DNA of 64,000 nt from Marinimicrobium koreense (GTDB lineage Bacteria; Pseudomonadota; Gammaproteobacteria; Pseudomonadales; Cellvibrionaceae), in the NCBI RefSeq assembly GCF_003762925.1, contig NZ_RJUK01000001.1, forward strand, positions 2,356,001 through 2,420,000. Direction: 5' to 3'. The notes beneath the pieces are model-generated. The model saw only the letters and a program-made list of their open reading frames with translations, did not search any database and had not been told where the DNA came from. The position numbers and the translations under genes were made by a program. Numbering within the stretch: position 1 is the stretch's first letter; every line of letters begins with the position of its first letter. Of this stretch, positions 37,536 through 46,688 are shown in pieces.

Positions 37536-37570
37536 GTAGGGCGCGGTAAGCGTGAAGCGCGCACCCGCCG
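37536..37570 (+). repeat. REP-like palindrome 1 (GTAG head, imperfect)
   Basis: The unit begins GTAGGGCGCGGTAAGCGTG and closes with GCACCCGCC, following the GTAG-head plus stem-loop pattern of the other three copies but with weaker pairing. It starts 14 bases after the trmO stop. Confidence 0.6.
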
Positions 37571-37611
37571 TAAAGACTCGTGAGGCTCCTGAACTTCGTA
37601 ACTACGGCTGC

Positions 37612-37710
37612 GGGAGAGCATACCCTTACGAGACACGCCGTGAACCCATCCATGGGGGCTCATCACCCGCCATCCAGGCGGGTGACGGTCTCGTAAGGGT
37701 ATGCCCTCCC
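37612..37710. repeat. Long-stem dispersed repeat, copy 1
   Basis: A perfect 17-bp inverted repeat (37618-37634 and 37688-37704; GCATACCCTTACGAGAC and its complement) extends to 22 of 23 pairs including the flanking GGGAG/CTCCC. The 53-base interior starts ACGCCGTGAACCCATCCATG then GGGGCTC, and contains a nested hairpin (CACCCGCC/GGCGGGTG). The interior start is shared with copy 2 near 62.2 kb while the arm sequences differ. A REP follows 43 bases later. Confidence 0.85.
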
Positions 37711-37747
37711 TCCGCTGTGCCCGCTTCACGTTTCGGGAAATAGCGGC

Positions 37748-37776
37748 GTAGGGCGGATAAGCGAAACGCATCCGCC
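37748..37776 (+). repeat. REP palindrome 2 (GTAG head)
   Basis: GTAGGGCGGATAAGCGAAAC continues to CGCATCCGCC. GGCGGAT pairs with ATCCGCC and an inner GCG pairs with CGC around an AAA loop. The GTAG tetranucleotide before the stem is typical of REP elements mobilised by RAYT proteins. No RAYT gene is in the window. Confidence 0.8.
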
Positions 37777-37965
37777 GTCACCCGTCATCGAGCCCCTCGA
37801 AAACGTCACGTGTAATGACGGCGGGTCTCGAAGAGGTATAACCCACGGCAGGCCGGACTGGATCGAACCCACCTATGCGGGAACTTGTGGTATTATGCGG
37901 GCCCTTTTTCATCCCCTCCCCCGCAGGGTCAATGCCAACCCGAATCCGCTGAGGTGACTGCGTTC

Positions 37966-39195
37966 ATGAGCAAAAAGTCATTGGACAAAAGCAAGATCAA
38001 GTTTCTGTTGCTGGAAGGTGTCCACCAATCCGCCGTTGACACCCTCAATGCCGCCGGCTACACCAACATCGACTACCTCAAGACCGCGCTGGCTGAAGAC
38101 GAGCTGATCGAGCGCATCAAAGATGCCCACTTCGTCGGCCTGCGTTCACGCACCCAGCTGACCCGCAAGGTGTTTGAAAACGCCAATAAGCTGATCGCGG
38201 CGGGCTGCTTCTGCATTGGCACCAACCAGGTTGACCTCAAGGCCGCTCAGGAACACGGCGTGGCGGTCTTCAACGCGCCCTACTCCAACACCCGCTCGGT
38301 GGCCGAGCTGGTGCTGGCCGAAGCCATTCTGCTGTTGCGCGGGATTCCCGAGAAAAATGCCGTGTGCCATCGCGGTGGCTGGCAGAAGTCGGCCGTGGGT
38401 TCCTACGAGATTCGAGGCAAGACTCTGGGCATTATCGGCTATGGCTCCATCGGCAGTCAGTTGAGCGTACTGGCCGAGAGCCTGGGTATGAACGTCTGCT
38501 TCTATGATGTCATTCCCAAGCTGCCGCTGGGCAATGCCACCCAGATGCGCAGCCTGAACGAGCTGCTCAACCACGCCGATATCGTCAGCCTGCACGTGCC
38601 GGAAACCGGCTCAACCAAAAACATGATTGGCGCCGAACAGCTCGAGCAGATGAAGCCCGGCTCCATCCTGATCAACGCCTCGCGCGGTACGGTGATTGAT
38701 ATCGACGCGCTGGCCGAGGCGGTCAAGGCAGATAAGCTGGCCGGCGCGGCCATTGATGTCTTTCCGGTGGAGCCCAAAGGTAACGACGACGAGTTTGTCA
38801 GCCCGTTGCGCGGCCTGGATAACGTCCTTCTGACCCCCCACATCGGCGGCTCGACGGTGGAAGCCCAGCAGAATATTGGGGTGGAAGTGGCCGAGAAGCT
38901 GATCATGTACTCGGACAACGGTACCACCACCAGCTCGGTCAACTTCCCGGAAGTGGCGCTACCCGGACACCCGGACGCGCACCGCCTGTTGCACGTGCAC
39001 GGCAACGTACCGGGCGTGATGTCGGCGATCAACCGGATTTTCTCGGACAATCAGATCAACATCGCCGCCCAGTATCTGCAGACCAACGAGAAGGTCGGCT
39101 ACGTGGTAGTGGACATCTACTCGCCCTACAGCCCGGAAGTGCTCAAGCAACTGCGGGAGATTGAAGGGACCATCCGCTGTCGGGTGCTGTTCTGA
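37966..39195 (+). CDS. serA: D-3-phosphoglycerate dehydrogenase
   Basis: SerA oxidises 3-phosphoglycerate to 3-phosphohydroxypyruvate, the first step of serine synthesis, with NAD. The 409-residue length fits the E. coli-type enzyme. Features are KFLLLEGVHQSAVDTL near 10-25, GCFCIGTNQVDL near 80-91, the NAD motif LGIIGYGSIGSQLSVLAE near 157-174, NASRGTVIDIDAL near 240-252 and the catalytic-His region LLTPHIGGSTVEAQ near 288-301. A C-terminal ACT domain (HVHGNVPGVMSAINRIF) should confer serine feedback inhibition. The start has GAGGTGA nine bases upstream. Confidence 0.96.
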   Translation: MSKKSLDKSKIKFLLLEGVHQSAVDTLNAAGYTNIDYLKTALAEDELIERIKDAHFVGLRSRTQLTRKVFENANKLIAAGCFCIGTNQVDLKAAQEHGVAVFNAPYSNTRSVAELVLAEAILLLRGIPEKNAVCHRGGWQKSAVGSYEIRGKTLGIIGYGSIGSQLSVLAESLGMNVCFYDVIPKLPLGNATQMRSLNELLNHADIVSLHVPETGSTKNMIGAEQLEQMKPGSILINASRGTVIDIDALAEAVKADKLAGAAIDVFPVEPKGNDDEFVSPLRGLDNVLLTPHIGGSTVEAQQNIGVEVAEKLIMYSDNGTTTSSVNFPEVALPGHPDAHRLLHVHGNVPGVMSAINRIFSDNQINIAAQYLQTNEKVGYVVVDIYSPYSPEVLKQLREIEGTIRCRVLF

Positions 39196-39214
39196 ACTGG
39201 CACCTCCAAAGCCC

Positions 39215-39250
39215 TGTAGGTCGGATTAGCGAAGCGTAATCCGACCTACA
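39215..39250. repeat. REP palindrome 3, fully symmetrical
   Basis: TGTAGGTCGGATTA (39215-39228) and TAATCCGACCTACA (39237-39250) form a perfect 14-bp stem around GCGAAGCG. It lies between the convergent serA and hydrolase genes, and the hydrolase stop codon falls inside the right arm. It can fold on either strand and may end both transcripts. Confidence 0.85.
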
Positions 39251-40211
39251 GGAAGAAGAACCGTTCGACCGCGGCGAAGGCCGGGTCGCGGTACTCGGGC
39301 GTCTCGTTCACCAGATGGTGACGGGCGCCCTCCAGCATTTCCACTCTCAGGTTAGGCAACTTGCGGCCGATCTGCTGCAAGTTGTACTGCCAATCCACGG
39401 TGTCATCCCCGGTGCCCTGCACCATCAATAGTTCATCATTGCGTACCGGCCAACTCCGGAAGACCTCGTCCCAACGTTTCATGGCGCCCACCCAGTCGAC
39501 ACTCAGGCGTCGGTACTGCAGCGGGTCCTCGGATGCCAGAAAGCGATTGAAGTCCGTATCATGGGAGCTATCGATAAACGTCCGGGGAATCTCCCGCACC
39601 CAGCGGTGCAGCAGCGCGTAGAGCCACCGGCTGAGCCCCCAGCCGCGCGGCAGCACCAGAGGCGCGAACAGGGCGGTACGGCCGGTCAGGGCGTTCCCAT
39701 GGCGCCAGAGGTGGTTAAGCAGCGTGGCGCCTCCCATGCTCTGCCCCAGAGCACATCGCGTCGGGCCGAACAGGTGGCGGGAGCGCTCCAGCAGCTGCTG
39801 CAGGACATCGGCATAGCGATCAAAGCTGTCAATCACCAGGCGCGGCCCCGAGCTCAAGCCGTGGCCGGGCTGATCATAGGTGAGAACCGACAGGTTATGC
39901 CTGAGCGCAAATCGCACCGCATGAACGTACAGTGCCGAGTGATCGAAATACCCATGCACGATACTCAGATGACCCCGTGGCTGCGGAGGTAGCCAATAAT
40001 GGCAGGCTATGTCCCACTGATCCACGCGGACCCGCCCAACGCCCTGAGCCACGTCAGGAAATTCAGCCGCCAAATCCAGCCCGTAGTGCCTTAAATAAGC
40101 CCGAGTGGTCGCATCGCCGACATTGGCTCCATCTTCCGCGGGATCAAACGCAAGATAGGGCAAAATTTCGGGCAGCTCTGAAAAATCCGGGGCGGATTTG
40201 GATAAGGTCAC
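39246..40211 (-). CDS. Alpha/beta hydrolase (S33/lysophospholipase-like)
   Basis: The 321-residue hydrolase has an oxyanion-region segment LSIVHGYFDHSALYVHAVRF near 80-99, YDQPGHGLSSGPR near 113-125, the nucleophile elbow ALGQSMGGATLL near 149-160, an Asp in QGTGDDTVDW and a C-terminal His in EGARHHLVNET. The family acts on lysophospholipids, monoglycerides or similar esters. No signal peptide is seen, so it is probably cytoplasmic. The GTG at 40211 is chosen because AAGGAG sits upstream at good spacing; the open frame extends 20 codons further but that stretch contains the ribosome-binding site itself. Confidence 0.85.
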   Translation of the reverse strand: MTLSKSAPDFSELPEILPYLAFDPAEDGANVGDATTRAYLRHYGLDLAAEFPDVAQGVGRVRVDQWDIACHYWLPPQPRGHLSIVHGYFDHSALYVHAVRFALRHNLSVLTYDQPGHGLSSGPRLVIDSFDRYADVLQQLLERSRHLFGPTRCALGQSMGGATLLNHLWRHGNALTGRTALFAPLVLPRGWGLSRWLYALLHRWVREIPRTFIDSSHDTDFNRFLASEDPLQYRRLSVDWVGAMKRWDEVFRSWPVRNDELLMVQGTGDDTVDWQYNLQQIGRKLPNLRVEMLEGARHHLVNETPEYRDPAFAAVERFFFL

Positions 40212-40404
40212 GGACGAGGCTCCTTTAAGGGACACTGGCACCAAATTCTGGCTGCCGGGCGGTATAAACACAACCCTGAGACAACCGCTGTTAGTCTATA
40301 AGACAAGATCCTGATTCGATCCGCTCGGTTGCTCAATGGTGGGAAATATGACAGATTAGAGCCTGTATGCCACCAGAATAATCAAGGTCCCCTACCCCAA
40401 CTCC

Positions 40405-41541
40405 ATGAAAGATTATATTTTCAATATCCACGACGTCATATTGATGATGACCGTCGCCGAGAGCATACTCCTGGCACTGCTCCAGGCCGCCATGCCCGCA
40501 CAAAACCGGCTGTACGGGCGCCTTTTGAGCGCTTTCCTGTTGGTCATTGCCACAGGCTCCGCAACCACCCTGATCCTCTGGAACGATCAGGTCCACATTG
40601 GACCGACCGTTGACCAGTACTGGATTCCTTACTTCCTTATGGCCGCTCTCATGCTCAAAGGGCCGGCACTGTACCTGTATGTAGCCTCCATTACCCGCGC
40701 CCAGTTTACGCTCCGCCCCACTCACTTGGTGCACCTGGCGCCGGCGCTCGTGACCTGTCTGATCATGGCCCTGTTTGCCATAGACAGTAATGACCTCCGT
40801 CACCTCTGGGCCATGGGCGATGAGCAGCCGGAGAGGCTGGTCACTTTCCTCTGGGATTCCGCCAAGCTGGTTCCGCTGGTCTATTCCTTCGCTGCCGTGG
40901 CGCTCGTGCAACGATACCGCTCCGAGCTCAAGGACGAATACTCCCACTTCTCCAGTACCGAGCCGCGCTGGTTGAACATTCTGACCCTGGGATTTTTCGC
41001 CAGTTGGACCTGGACGATGATCGTCCACATTCTGGCAAAGTACACTTCTCCGGAAACCGCAGACTACCTCGGAATTGCCGATAACTACATTACCTTTATC
41101 CTGATCAATGGCCTGTTTACCTACAGCCTGATATACGCCCACCAATTGCTTGAAACACGAGCCGAGGAAACCCGTGCACCGGCTGAGGATAAACCCTCGG
41201 AATCGGCTATCGACCGGGTGAAGGCCGCGATGGAAACCGACAAGATCTATCTGCAGCAGAACCTCAACATTGAGCAGTTCTCGGCTCGCCTGGATCTTCC
41301 GGTAAAAGAGGTTTCTTCAGTGATCAACAAACACTTTGGGACCAACTTTTTCGAGTTCATCAATACCTACCGGGTGGAGGAGGCCAAGCGACTGTTGGCC
41401 GACCCGAAAGCCACAGAAAAAACCATTCTGGATATTCTGTTGGAGTCCGGGTTCAACAGCAAGTCCGCTTTTCACCGGTTCTTCAAGCGCCTGACGGGCA
41501 TGTCCCCTTCCGAGTACCGCAAAGACAAGGGTGCTCACTAA
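40405..41541 (+). CDS. Membrane-anchored AraC-family transcription regulator
   Basis: The 378-residue protein pairs an N-terminal domain of about seven hydrophobic helices (roughly 10-250) with a C-terminal AraC DNA-binding domain (about 270-375). The latter has two helix-turn-helices: LNIEQFSARLDLPVKEVSSV and ILDILLESGFNSKSAFHRFF, then KRLTGMSPSEYRK. This layout is found in regulators beside polysaccharide loci in Bacteroidetes and Cellvibrionaceae. It converges on the GH16 laminarinase gene with a shared terminator, so it is a candidate regulator of the adjacent glucan genes. That link is by position only. Confidence 0.88.
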   Translation: MKDYIFNIHDVILMMTVAESILLALLQAAMPAQNRLYGRLLSAFLLVIATGSATTLILWNDQVHIGPTVDQYWIPYFLMAALMLKGPALYLYVASITRAQFTLRPTHLVHLAPALVTCLIMALFAIDSNDLRHLWAMGDEQPERLVTFLWDSAKLVPLVYSFAAVALVQRYRSELKDEYSHFSSTEPRWLNILTLGFFASWTWTMIVHILAKYTSPETADYLGIADNYITFILINGLFTYSLIYAHQLLETRAEETRAPAEDKPSESAIDRVKAAMETDKIYLQQNLNIEQFSARLDLPVKEVSSVINKHFGTNFFEFINTYRVEEAKRLLADPKATEKTILDILLESGFNSKSAFHRFFKRLTGMSPSEYRKDKGAH

Positions 41542-41556
41542 ACCTGAACAACAGGC

Positions 41557-41590
41557 AAAAAAAAGCCGCTCTTGATGAGCGGCTTTTTTT
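41557..41590. terminator. Bidirectional Rho-independent terminator
   Basis: AAAAGCCGCTC (41561-41571) pairs with GAGCGGCTTTT (41577-41587) around TTGAT, with A-run upstream and T-run downstream. It can stop both the AraC gene (+) and the GH16 gene (-), whose stops flank it. Confidence 0.95.
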
Positions 41591-41605
41591 CATCTGAGCA
41601 AAGCG

Positions 41606-43768
41606 TTATTCGGCCAGCTCCCAGCGGATACTATCCAGCCGGAACACCACATTGCTCTGCTGACCCGAAACGGGCCACAGGCTGAAGGGCGTATTGACAC
41701 GACTGATGATAAAGCCCGAACCCGACGTCAAGTCCGCGATGGATACCGATACGGTATGCCACTCACCGTCGTTCTGCAGCGGTACCGACAGCTCATTCGA
41801 GGTACACGGATAAATGCAGTCAGCCTTGACGAGGAAACCATCAGTGTTGTTTCCGGCATCCACCACCTTCAGATCAAACACGAGGTTCCCGCCAGCGTAT
41901 GCACTCAGATCCTGCGGGTCCGTTGACTGAATGTACATGGTACCGAAACCGCTGGCCCCGAAGGCTATTTCCAGGACGTCGCCGCGATCACCGTCAGATA
42001 CGGTGGTAGAGGTGATGCTCTGACCCCCTTCAACATAGAAGTCCACGCCCGGATCCGTCCAGAGTGCATCCAGACTACCGTCGACAAACACATCGACCGC
42101 CTCGGTGCCTTCAGGCGCCGTGCCATCCAGTTTCGGATTGACGCTACAGGACGGGCCAAAGCAGGTCACACGGATGTTGTTCAGCTGCACGTGGGCGGTA
42201 CCGCTACTCAGCTCAAGAACGAAGGGCGCATTGATGTCACTGTAGTTGACCTGACCCGCCGGATCGGCATTGCCGACAAAATCCGAAAACCGGACCGAAA
42301 CGCTTTGCCACTCGCCTGCGGGCGGCAGTTCAATGTCGCGCGAGCTGACGTTGGGCCATACACTGTCGAGCTTGACGCTCAGTGTGGCGTCCTCACTCGC
42401 GTCGATCACCCGCATATCAAACGTAATACCGCTGAGCTCTTCATTGAGTGAAAAACTGAAACCGTCCTCGACGTAGTCGACACTGGTCATGTCACCCGAC
42501 AGCAGGAACACATTGCTCAGGCCGTTAAACTGGACATCCCAGACGGTCTGGTCATCCACCTGAAGCGCCGTGTCGACAACCAGGTTTCCAGCGGTTTCTT
42601 GCCACTGCCCCGGAACCAGCGTGTTGCTTACCTCGGTATCAAACACTGAAAAGTTCAGCGTTGCCGGGCCGTTTTCATACAGGGCAAACTCCTTTTCGGT
42701 GCCTCCCGTGCCCTCTACATCCTCGGCATTCTCATCGATCCAGGCGCACCCCTTGCCAGTATCGGGATCAACATCACACTGATAAACGCGAACATAGTCG
42801 ACAACCATTTCCTGAGGGAAAGTGGTCGTATCATCCGGCGCACCGGGCCAGTTTCCACCGACGGCGACGTTCATGATCAGGTGAAACATTTCGTCGAACG
42901 GAGAAGCCGGGTTACCAGTCTCAAAGCCTTCGTCTTGCCCCTGCCAGGAGAGAGTAAACCAATCATCAGCCGTCTGGGTCGCAAAATGTACATCATCGAC
43001 ATACCAACGGATTTCACCCTCCTCCCACTCGATCGCGTAAGTGTGGAAGTTTTCCCAGATCGGCTCTGCGGGCGTAAAACTGGCTCCGCTGTTGAGGTTG
43101 TTCGGCCAGGGACGACCGTAGTGTAGGGTGCCATGGACATCATTCTCGCCGCTGGCATTGGTATTCACCGCTTCGAAAATATCGATCTCGCCACTGAGCG
43201 GCCAGTCTCCGTAAACCCACTCCGTCGGCAGCATCCAGATGGCGGGCCACAGACCTTGCCCCTGAGGCGTCTTGGCGTTGATTTCGATTCGCCCGTATTT
43301 CCAGTCCGCCTTGTTCTTCGTGCGCAGGCGGGCCGAGGTGTAGTCACGGGTAACCGAGGTGTCATCAGGATCGTACGCCGGGTCATCATCGAAAACGGCT
43401 GGGCCGCTATGGGTTTCCTGCCGGGCAACGATGTGCAGATGGCCGTCCGCCACATAACTGTTTTCTTCGCGCGCCGTGTAACACTGCAGCTCATTGTTAC
43501 CACCGCCGGCGCAGTTCACTTCGTGAGACCAGTTGTCGGTATTGATCGAGTCACCGTCAAACTCGTCGCTCCAGACCAGCGTCCAGTCTTCGCTGACACC
43601 GCTGGCGGTGCTGCTGGAACTGTCACTGCTGACGGAAGAGGAGGAAGAACTGGAGGAACTGACGCTGCTGCTTGAGTTATCCGGAGTGTCATCGGAGTCA
43701 CTGCCACAGCCGGCGATCGCCAATAGCGCCATACCCAGGCCGATGACTGGATAATTTACTGTTTTCAT
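41606..43768 (-). CDS. GH16 endo-beta-1,3-glucanase (laminarinase) lipoprotein with accessory domains
   Basis: This secreted 720-residue lipoprotein is predicted to cut beta-1,3(-1,4)-glucans such as laminarin. It has a lipobox (GMALLAIAGC, Cys near 21) and a polyserine linker near 31-55, a Saccharophagus/Cellvibrio hallmark. The GH16 domain spans about 60-335 with the catalytic motif GEIDIFE (Glu194, Asp196, Glu199), preceded by GLWPAIWMLP. Two Cys-containing beta-sandwich domains follow (about 365-540 and 560-720) that resemble the ExoP-type galactose-binding-like modules and probably bind glucan. ATG at 43768 has GAGG upstream; an in-frame GTG two codons earlier is less likely. It is the last gene of the minus-strand glucan cluster. 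Confidence 0.93.
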   Translation of the reverse strand: MKTVNYPVIGLGMALLAIAGCGSDSDDTPDNSSSSVSSSSSSSSSVSSDSSSSTASGVSEDWTLVWSDEFDGDSINTDNWSHEVNCAGGGNNELQCYTAREENSYVADGHLHIVARQETHSGPAVFDDDPAYDPDDTSVTRDYTSARLRTKNKADWKYGRIEINAKTPQGQGLWPAIWMLPTEWVYGDWPLSGEIDIFEAVNTNASGENDVHGTLHYGRPWPNNLNSGASFTPAEPIWENFHTYAIEWEEGEIRWYVDDVHFATQTADDWFTLSWQGQDEGFETGNPASPFDEMFHLIMNVAVGGNWPGAPDDTTTFPQEMVVDYVRVYQCDVDPDTGKGCAWIDENAEDVEGTGGTEKEFALYENGPATLNFSVFDTEVSNTLVPGQWQETAGNLVVDTALQVDDQTVWDVQFNGLSNVFLLSGDMTSVDYVEDGFSFSLNEELSGITFDMRVIDASEDATLSVKLDSVWPNVSSRDIELPPAGEWQSVSVRFSDFVGNADPAGQVNYSDINAPFVLELSSGTAHVQLNNIRVTCFGPSCSVNPKLDGTAPEGTEAVDVFVDGSLDALWTDPGVDFYVEGGQSITSTTVSDGDRGDVLEIAFGASGFGTMYIQSTDPQDLSAYAGGNLVFDLKVVDAGNNTDGFLVKADCIYPCTSNELSVPLQNDGEWHTVSVSIADLTSGSGFIISRVNTPFSLWPVSGQQSNVVFRLDSIRWELAE

Positions 43769-43798
43769 AAACACCTCATTATTATCATTGATGTTCCG

Positions 43799-43830
43799 CT
43801 TGGCCCGGGAGCCGATCGCCCCGGGCTAAG
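43799..43830 (-). other. GC-rich hairpin between GH3 and GH16 genes
   Basis: CTTGGCCCGGG (43799-43809) pairs with CCCGGGCTAAG (43820-43830) in 10 of 11 positions. No T-run follows on the minus strand. It may attenuate GH3-GH16 readthrough or protect the 3' end of the GH3 message. Confidence 0.45.
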
Positions 43831-43854
43831 CGTTCAGTGCGCCATGCACTGGGT

Positions 43855-46365
43855 TTATGGGCAGAGTCCCTCGCCCTCGTACTGCATTTCCAGACGAACG
43901 TTGTAGAGCTTGACCTGCAACTCTCCGGCCGTGCTCATATAGAAAGGTGACAACACCATCGACGGATCCACGCCGGCCTCAACCAGGCAGCTCAGATCAA
44001 TCGACAGGGTCTGCCAGCTGTTCTCTTCGGCACTGGCCAACCACTCGGTGATATCCACGTTGGCGACGCAGTCCTGGCCACAGCGCATGCCCAGAGCCAC
44101 TGCTGAAGTGGGCGCCTTGACCACATTTACGTCCAGACGCAGATGGGCTTCTCCGGCATAGGCACTCAGATCCACCCGCCCGGAAGAGCGCAGGGCGACT
44201 TCCGCAGGGCCCGCACCGGTCCAGCGAACGGCCCGGCTGTCTTCCTGGACCAGGCGGTCGACCGACTGGATTTCAATACCGGGCAGCTTCGCGCCACTAC
44301 CGGTGACCACACGGGCCCGTTCAGTGACATCGCTGAGCACCCACTGCCAAGGCTCCATCGGACGGTTTTCAAACAGCGGCAACACAGTCTGCGCTTCGGA
44401 TTCGGTCAGGCCACTGTCTTCCGAGAGCGGCTCCAGATTGCCTTCATCGGCGTAAGTCAGACCATAGCCATAGGGGAACTGGGCCGTTTGACCGTCGCCC
44501 TGATTCAGCGGCGTCTGGTCGGCACGGGCCGGCCAGGAAAACGACAGCTTGCCGCTAAAGTCGTGACGCGGCTGACCCTCTGCATCGGCGACCAGCACAT
44601 CGGCCACGCCGACACCTTCAGAGCCGGGCAACCAGGCCACCACAAAGGCATCCGAGGCATTGATTTCCGGGTTGACCCAGAGCGGACGACCGGTCAGGAA
44701 TACCGAGACCACCGGAATGCCCTCATCGCGCAGGCGCTTGAGCAAGGCCAGGTCAGCCTTGGGTTCATAGTCCACATCGGCGCGGTCGCCCTGCATTTCC
44801 GCATAGGGGTCTTCACCGAACACAACGACGGCCACGTCCGGCTTCTCGTCGAAGTTTCCGTCCACATCGAGTTCGACGGATCCGCCGGCAGCGGTCACCG
44901 CCTCGGCAATCCCATCGTAAATTGAGCTGGCTCCGGGGAAGTCGTCATTTTCATTGCCCGTGCCCTGCCAGGTCAGCGTCCAACCGCCGGCCTGCTTACC
45001 GATGTTGTCCGCGCCATCGCCGGCCACCAGAATGCGCTGGGTCGGATTCAGCGGCAGCAGACCGTTCTGATTTTTGAGCAATACCAGACTTTCACGCACG
45101 GCCTGACGGGCGACCGCCCGGTGTTCATCGGCACCGATCAGGTCTTCACGTCCGGCGTAGTGCCGCTCTGAAGGTTTGGCTTTTTCGAACATACCGGCGC
45201 GGAACTTGACCCGCAGGATCCGGCGTACCGCATCATTCAGACGCTCTTCGGAAATCTCGCCGGACTTAACCTGGGCAACGGTATTGGCGTGCAGAGCCCG
45301 CCACTGATCCGGAACCATAAATATATCCAGACCGGCGTTCACCGCTTCAGGACAGGAATCCTGCCGGCAACCATCGACAAACTCGTGGCCATTCCAGTCA
45401 CCCACGATCAGACCGTCAAAACCCATTCGCTGCTTGAGCACTTCATTCATCAGGTAACCGTGGCCGTGCAGTTTTTTGCCCTGCCAGCTGCTGAACGAGG
45501 CCATGACGGTCTGGACACCCGCATCCAGGGCACCGAAGTAACCCGTGCCGTGCACATCGCGCAATTCCAGTTCTGAGAAGGGTGCATCGCCGCGGTCGAT
45601 CCCGCCCTCGGTGCCGCCGTCGGCAATATAGTGTTTGGCCGTGGCCAGCACCCGGCCCTGACCGAAGAATTCGTCGGTGTTTGCCCGCCCCTGAAGACCT
45701 TCCACCATGGCTTTGCCGTAGTCGTAAAGGATTTCCGGATCTTCGGCGTAGGCCTCATAGGTGCGGCCCCAGCGATCGTCCCGGGCCACGGCCAGGGTCG
45801 GCGCGAAGTTCCAGTCCAGCCCCGTGATGGCAACTTCCCGGGCGGTAACCGTGCCAATTTCGCGGATCAGGTCCGGATTGCGGGTGGCCCCGAGACCGAT
45901 GTTATGGGGGAAGAGAGTAGCGCCCTTGACGTTGTTGTGACCGTGTACGGCATCGGTGGCCCAGACAATGGGAATGGCGGCAAAACCATCGCTATCGTCC
46001 ATGGACGCCTCATAGAAACCGTCCGCCAGTGCCAGCCAGTCGTCGGCCGTGGCATTCTTGTCACCGCCGGGGAAGGAACCGCCGCCGTTGAGAATCGAGC
46101 CCAAGTGGTAGCGCTTGACGTCTTCCGGCGTCACATTGCGCAGTTCCGGCTGGATCATCTGGCCCACTTTCTCTTCGACGGACATGCGAGCCAACAGCGC
46201 ATCAATCTCCGGCTCGTACGCCATCGGATCGGCCAGGGGCGTCGGATGCTCCGGCCATAGGTCGTCGCCAGTGGCGCTTTCGGATGGGTTGTCGTTGGTG
46301 GGGCCGTTACACCCCACCAGAACGGCCAGGGCCAAGGGGGCCCAAAGGGTCAGGGACTTCTTCAT
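43855..46365 (-). CDS. GH3 beta-glucosidase lipoprotein with ExoP-like C-terminal domain
   Basis: The 836-residue protein is predicted to release glucose from beta-linked oligosaccharides, completing laminarin breakdown. It has a lipobox (PLALAVLVGC, Cys near 19). The GH3 (alpha/beta)8 domain includes KVGQMIQPEL near 66, TDAVHGHNNVKGATLFPHNI, AKHYIADGGTEGGIDRGDA, and the nucleophile Asp323 in GLIVGDWNGHEF. The second GH3 domain has RILVAGDGADNIGKQAGGWT and EDPYAEMQGDR. A C-terminal module (about 690-836) with DLSAYAGEAHLRLDV and paired Cys resembles the accessory domains of the GH16 protein. The start is set at the signal peptide; the frame extends 24 codons upstream. Confidence 0.94.
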   Translation of the reverse strand: MKKSLTLWAPLALAVLVGCNGPTNDNPSESATGDDLWPEHPTPLADPMAYEPEIDALLARMSVEEKVGQMIQPELRNVTPEDVKRYHLGSILNGGGSFPGGDKNATADDWLALADGFYEASMDDSDGFAAIPIVWATDAVHGHNNVKGATLFPHNIGLGATRNPDLIREIGTVTAREVAITGLDWNFAPTLAVARDDRWGRTYEAYAEDPEILYDYGKAMVEGLQGRANTDEFFGQGRVLATAKHYIADGGTEGGIDRGDAPFSELELRDVHGTGYFGALDAGVQTVMASFSSWQGKKLHGHGYLMNEVLKQRMGFDGLIVGDWNGHEFVDGCRQDSCPEAVNAGLDIFMVPDQWRALHANTVAQVKSGEISEERLNDAVRRILRVKFRAGMFEKAKPSERHYAGREDLIGADEHRAVARQAVRESLVLLKNQNGLLPLNPTQRILVAGDGADNIGKQAGGWTLTWQGTGNENDDFPGASSIYDGIAEAVTAAGGSVELDVDGNFDEKPDVAVVVFGEDPYAEMQGDRADVDYEPKADLALLKRLRDEGIPVVSVFLTGRPLWVNPEINASDAFVVAWLPGSEGVGVADVLVADAEGQPRHDFSGKLSFSWPARADQTPLNQGDGQTAQFPYGYGLTYADEGNLEPLSEDSGLTESEAQTVLPLFENRPMEPWQWVLSDVTERARVVTGSGAKLPGIEIQSVDRLVQEDSRAVRWTGAGPAEVALRSSGRVDLSAYAGEAHLRLDVNVVKAPTSAVALGMRCGQDCVANVDITEWLASAEENSWQTLSIDLSCLVEAGVDPSMVLSPFYMSTAGELQVKLYNVRLEMQYEGEGLCP

Positions 46366-46688
46366 TGTCGGTCTCGCTGTTATTCGTATGGGGAAAAAAG
46401 GCTCCGGGGTCGCCCACGCGGAGCCAAGCTTTTTCAAGGAGAGTCAGAGCGACGCATAACAACCACTTACCAATAAGCAATTCTCAGTGCACAACGTCGA
46501 TCGATAACACGGACGAGTCCCACGCTCGCCCGTATTGCCATTCTTGACCGGTAATGGACAGGGGTCGTCCCACTTTGATGAGAGTGTGAAAGGTGGTGTT
46601 TGCCACTTTTGGGCCGCCGGGAGGCGGCAAAGGTGGGACACGGGTTCCCACCGGTGGCTGGGGCTGAAAGCCCCGGAGGATGCGGGCT
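46366..46688. other. Intergenic region upstream of GH3
   Basis: This 323-base gap holds site A, a second related half-site at 46623-46640, a nested hairpin (GCCGCC-GGGA-GGCGGC, 46613-46628) and a short GGGGCT/AGCCCC hairpin at 46660-46674 just after the deacetylase-like gene. No gene was found in it. Confidence 0.6.
46565..46596 (-). promoter_or_regulatory. Shared glucan-locus motif, site A (upstream of GH3)
   Basis: The plus strand reads TCGTCCCACTTTG (46565-46577), identical over 13 bases to site B at 56238. After 12 bases it is followed by AAAGGTGG (46589-46596). Read in the direction of GH3 it is CCACCTTT-N12-AAAGTGGGACGA. A second related element, TGTCCCACCTTTGCCGCC, lies at 46623-46640 on the minus strand. 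Confidence 0.55.

Larger units (their letters stand above)
37523..37965. other. Repeat-rich intergenic region trmO-serA
   Basis: This 443-base gap contains REP 1, the long-stem repeat copy 1 and REP 2. Past 37777 there is a further imperfect dyad (CCGTCAT... and ...ATGACGG, about 37783-37830). A possible -10 TATTAT lies at 37891-37896, leading to serA. No protein-coding gene is supported. Confidence 0.7.

Noticed and set aside
37462-37653. Small minus-strand ORF (MDGFTACL...) next to trmO
   Set aside because: Its start is made from the interior of the long-stem repeat, and it runs antisense into trmO. It is a repeat-derived spurious ORF.
43600-43690. Possible frameshift-prone microsatellite at the serine-codon run in the GH16 gene
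   Set aside because: Serine codons are mixed and the frame continues into an intact GH16 domain, so this is a normal polyserine linker.
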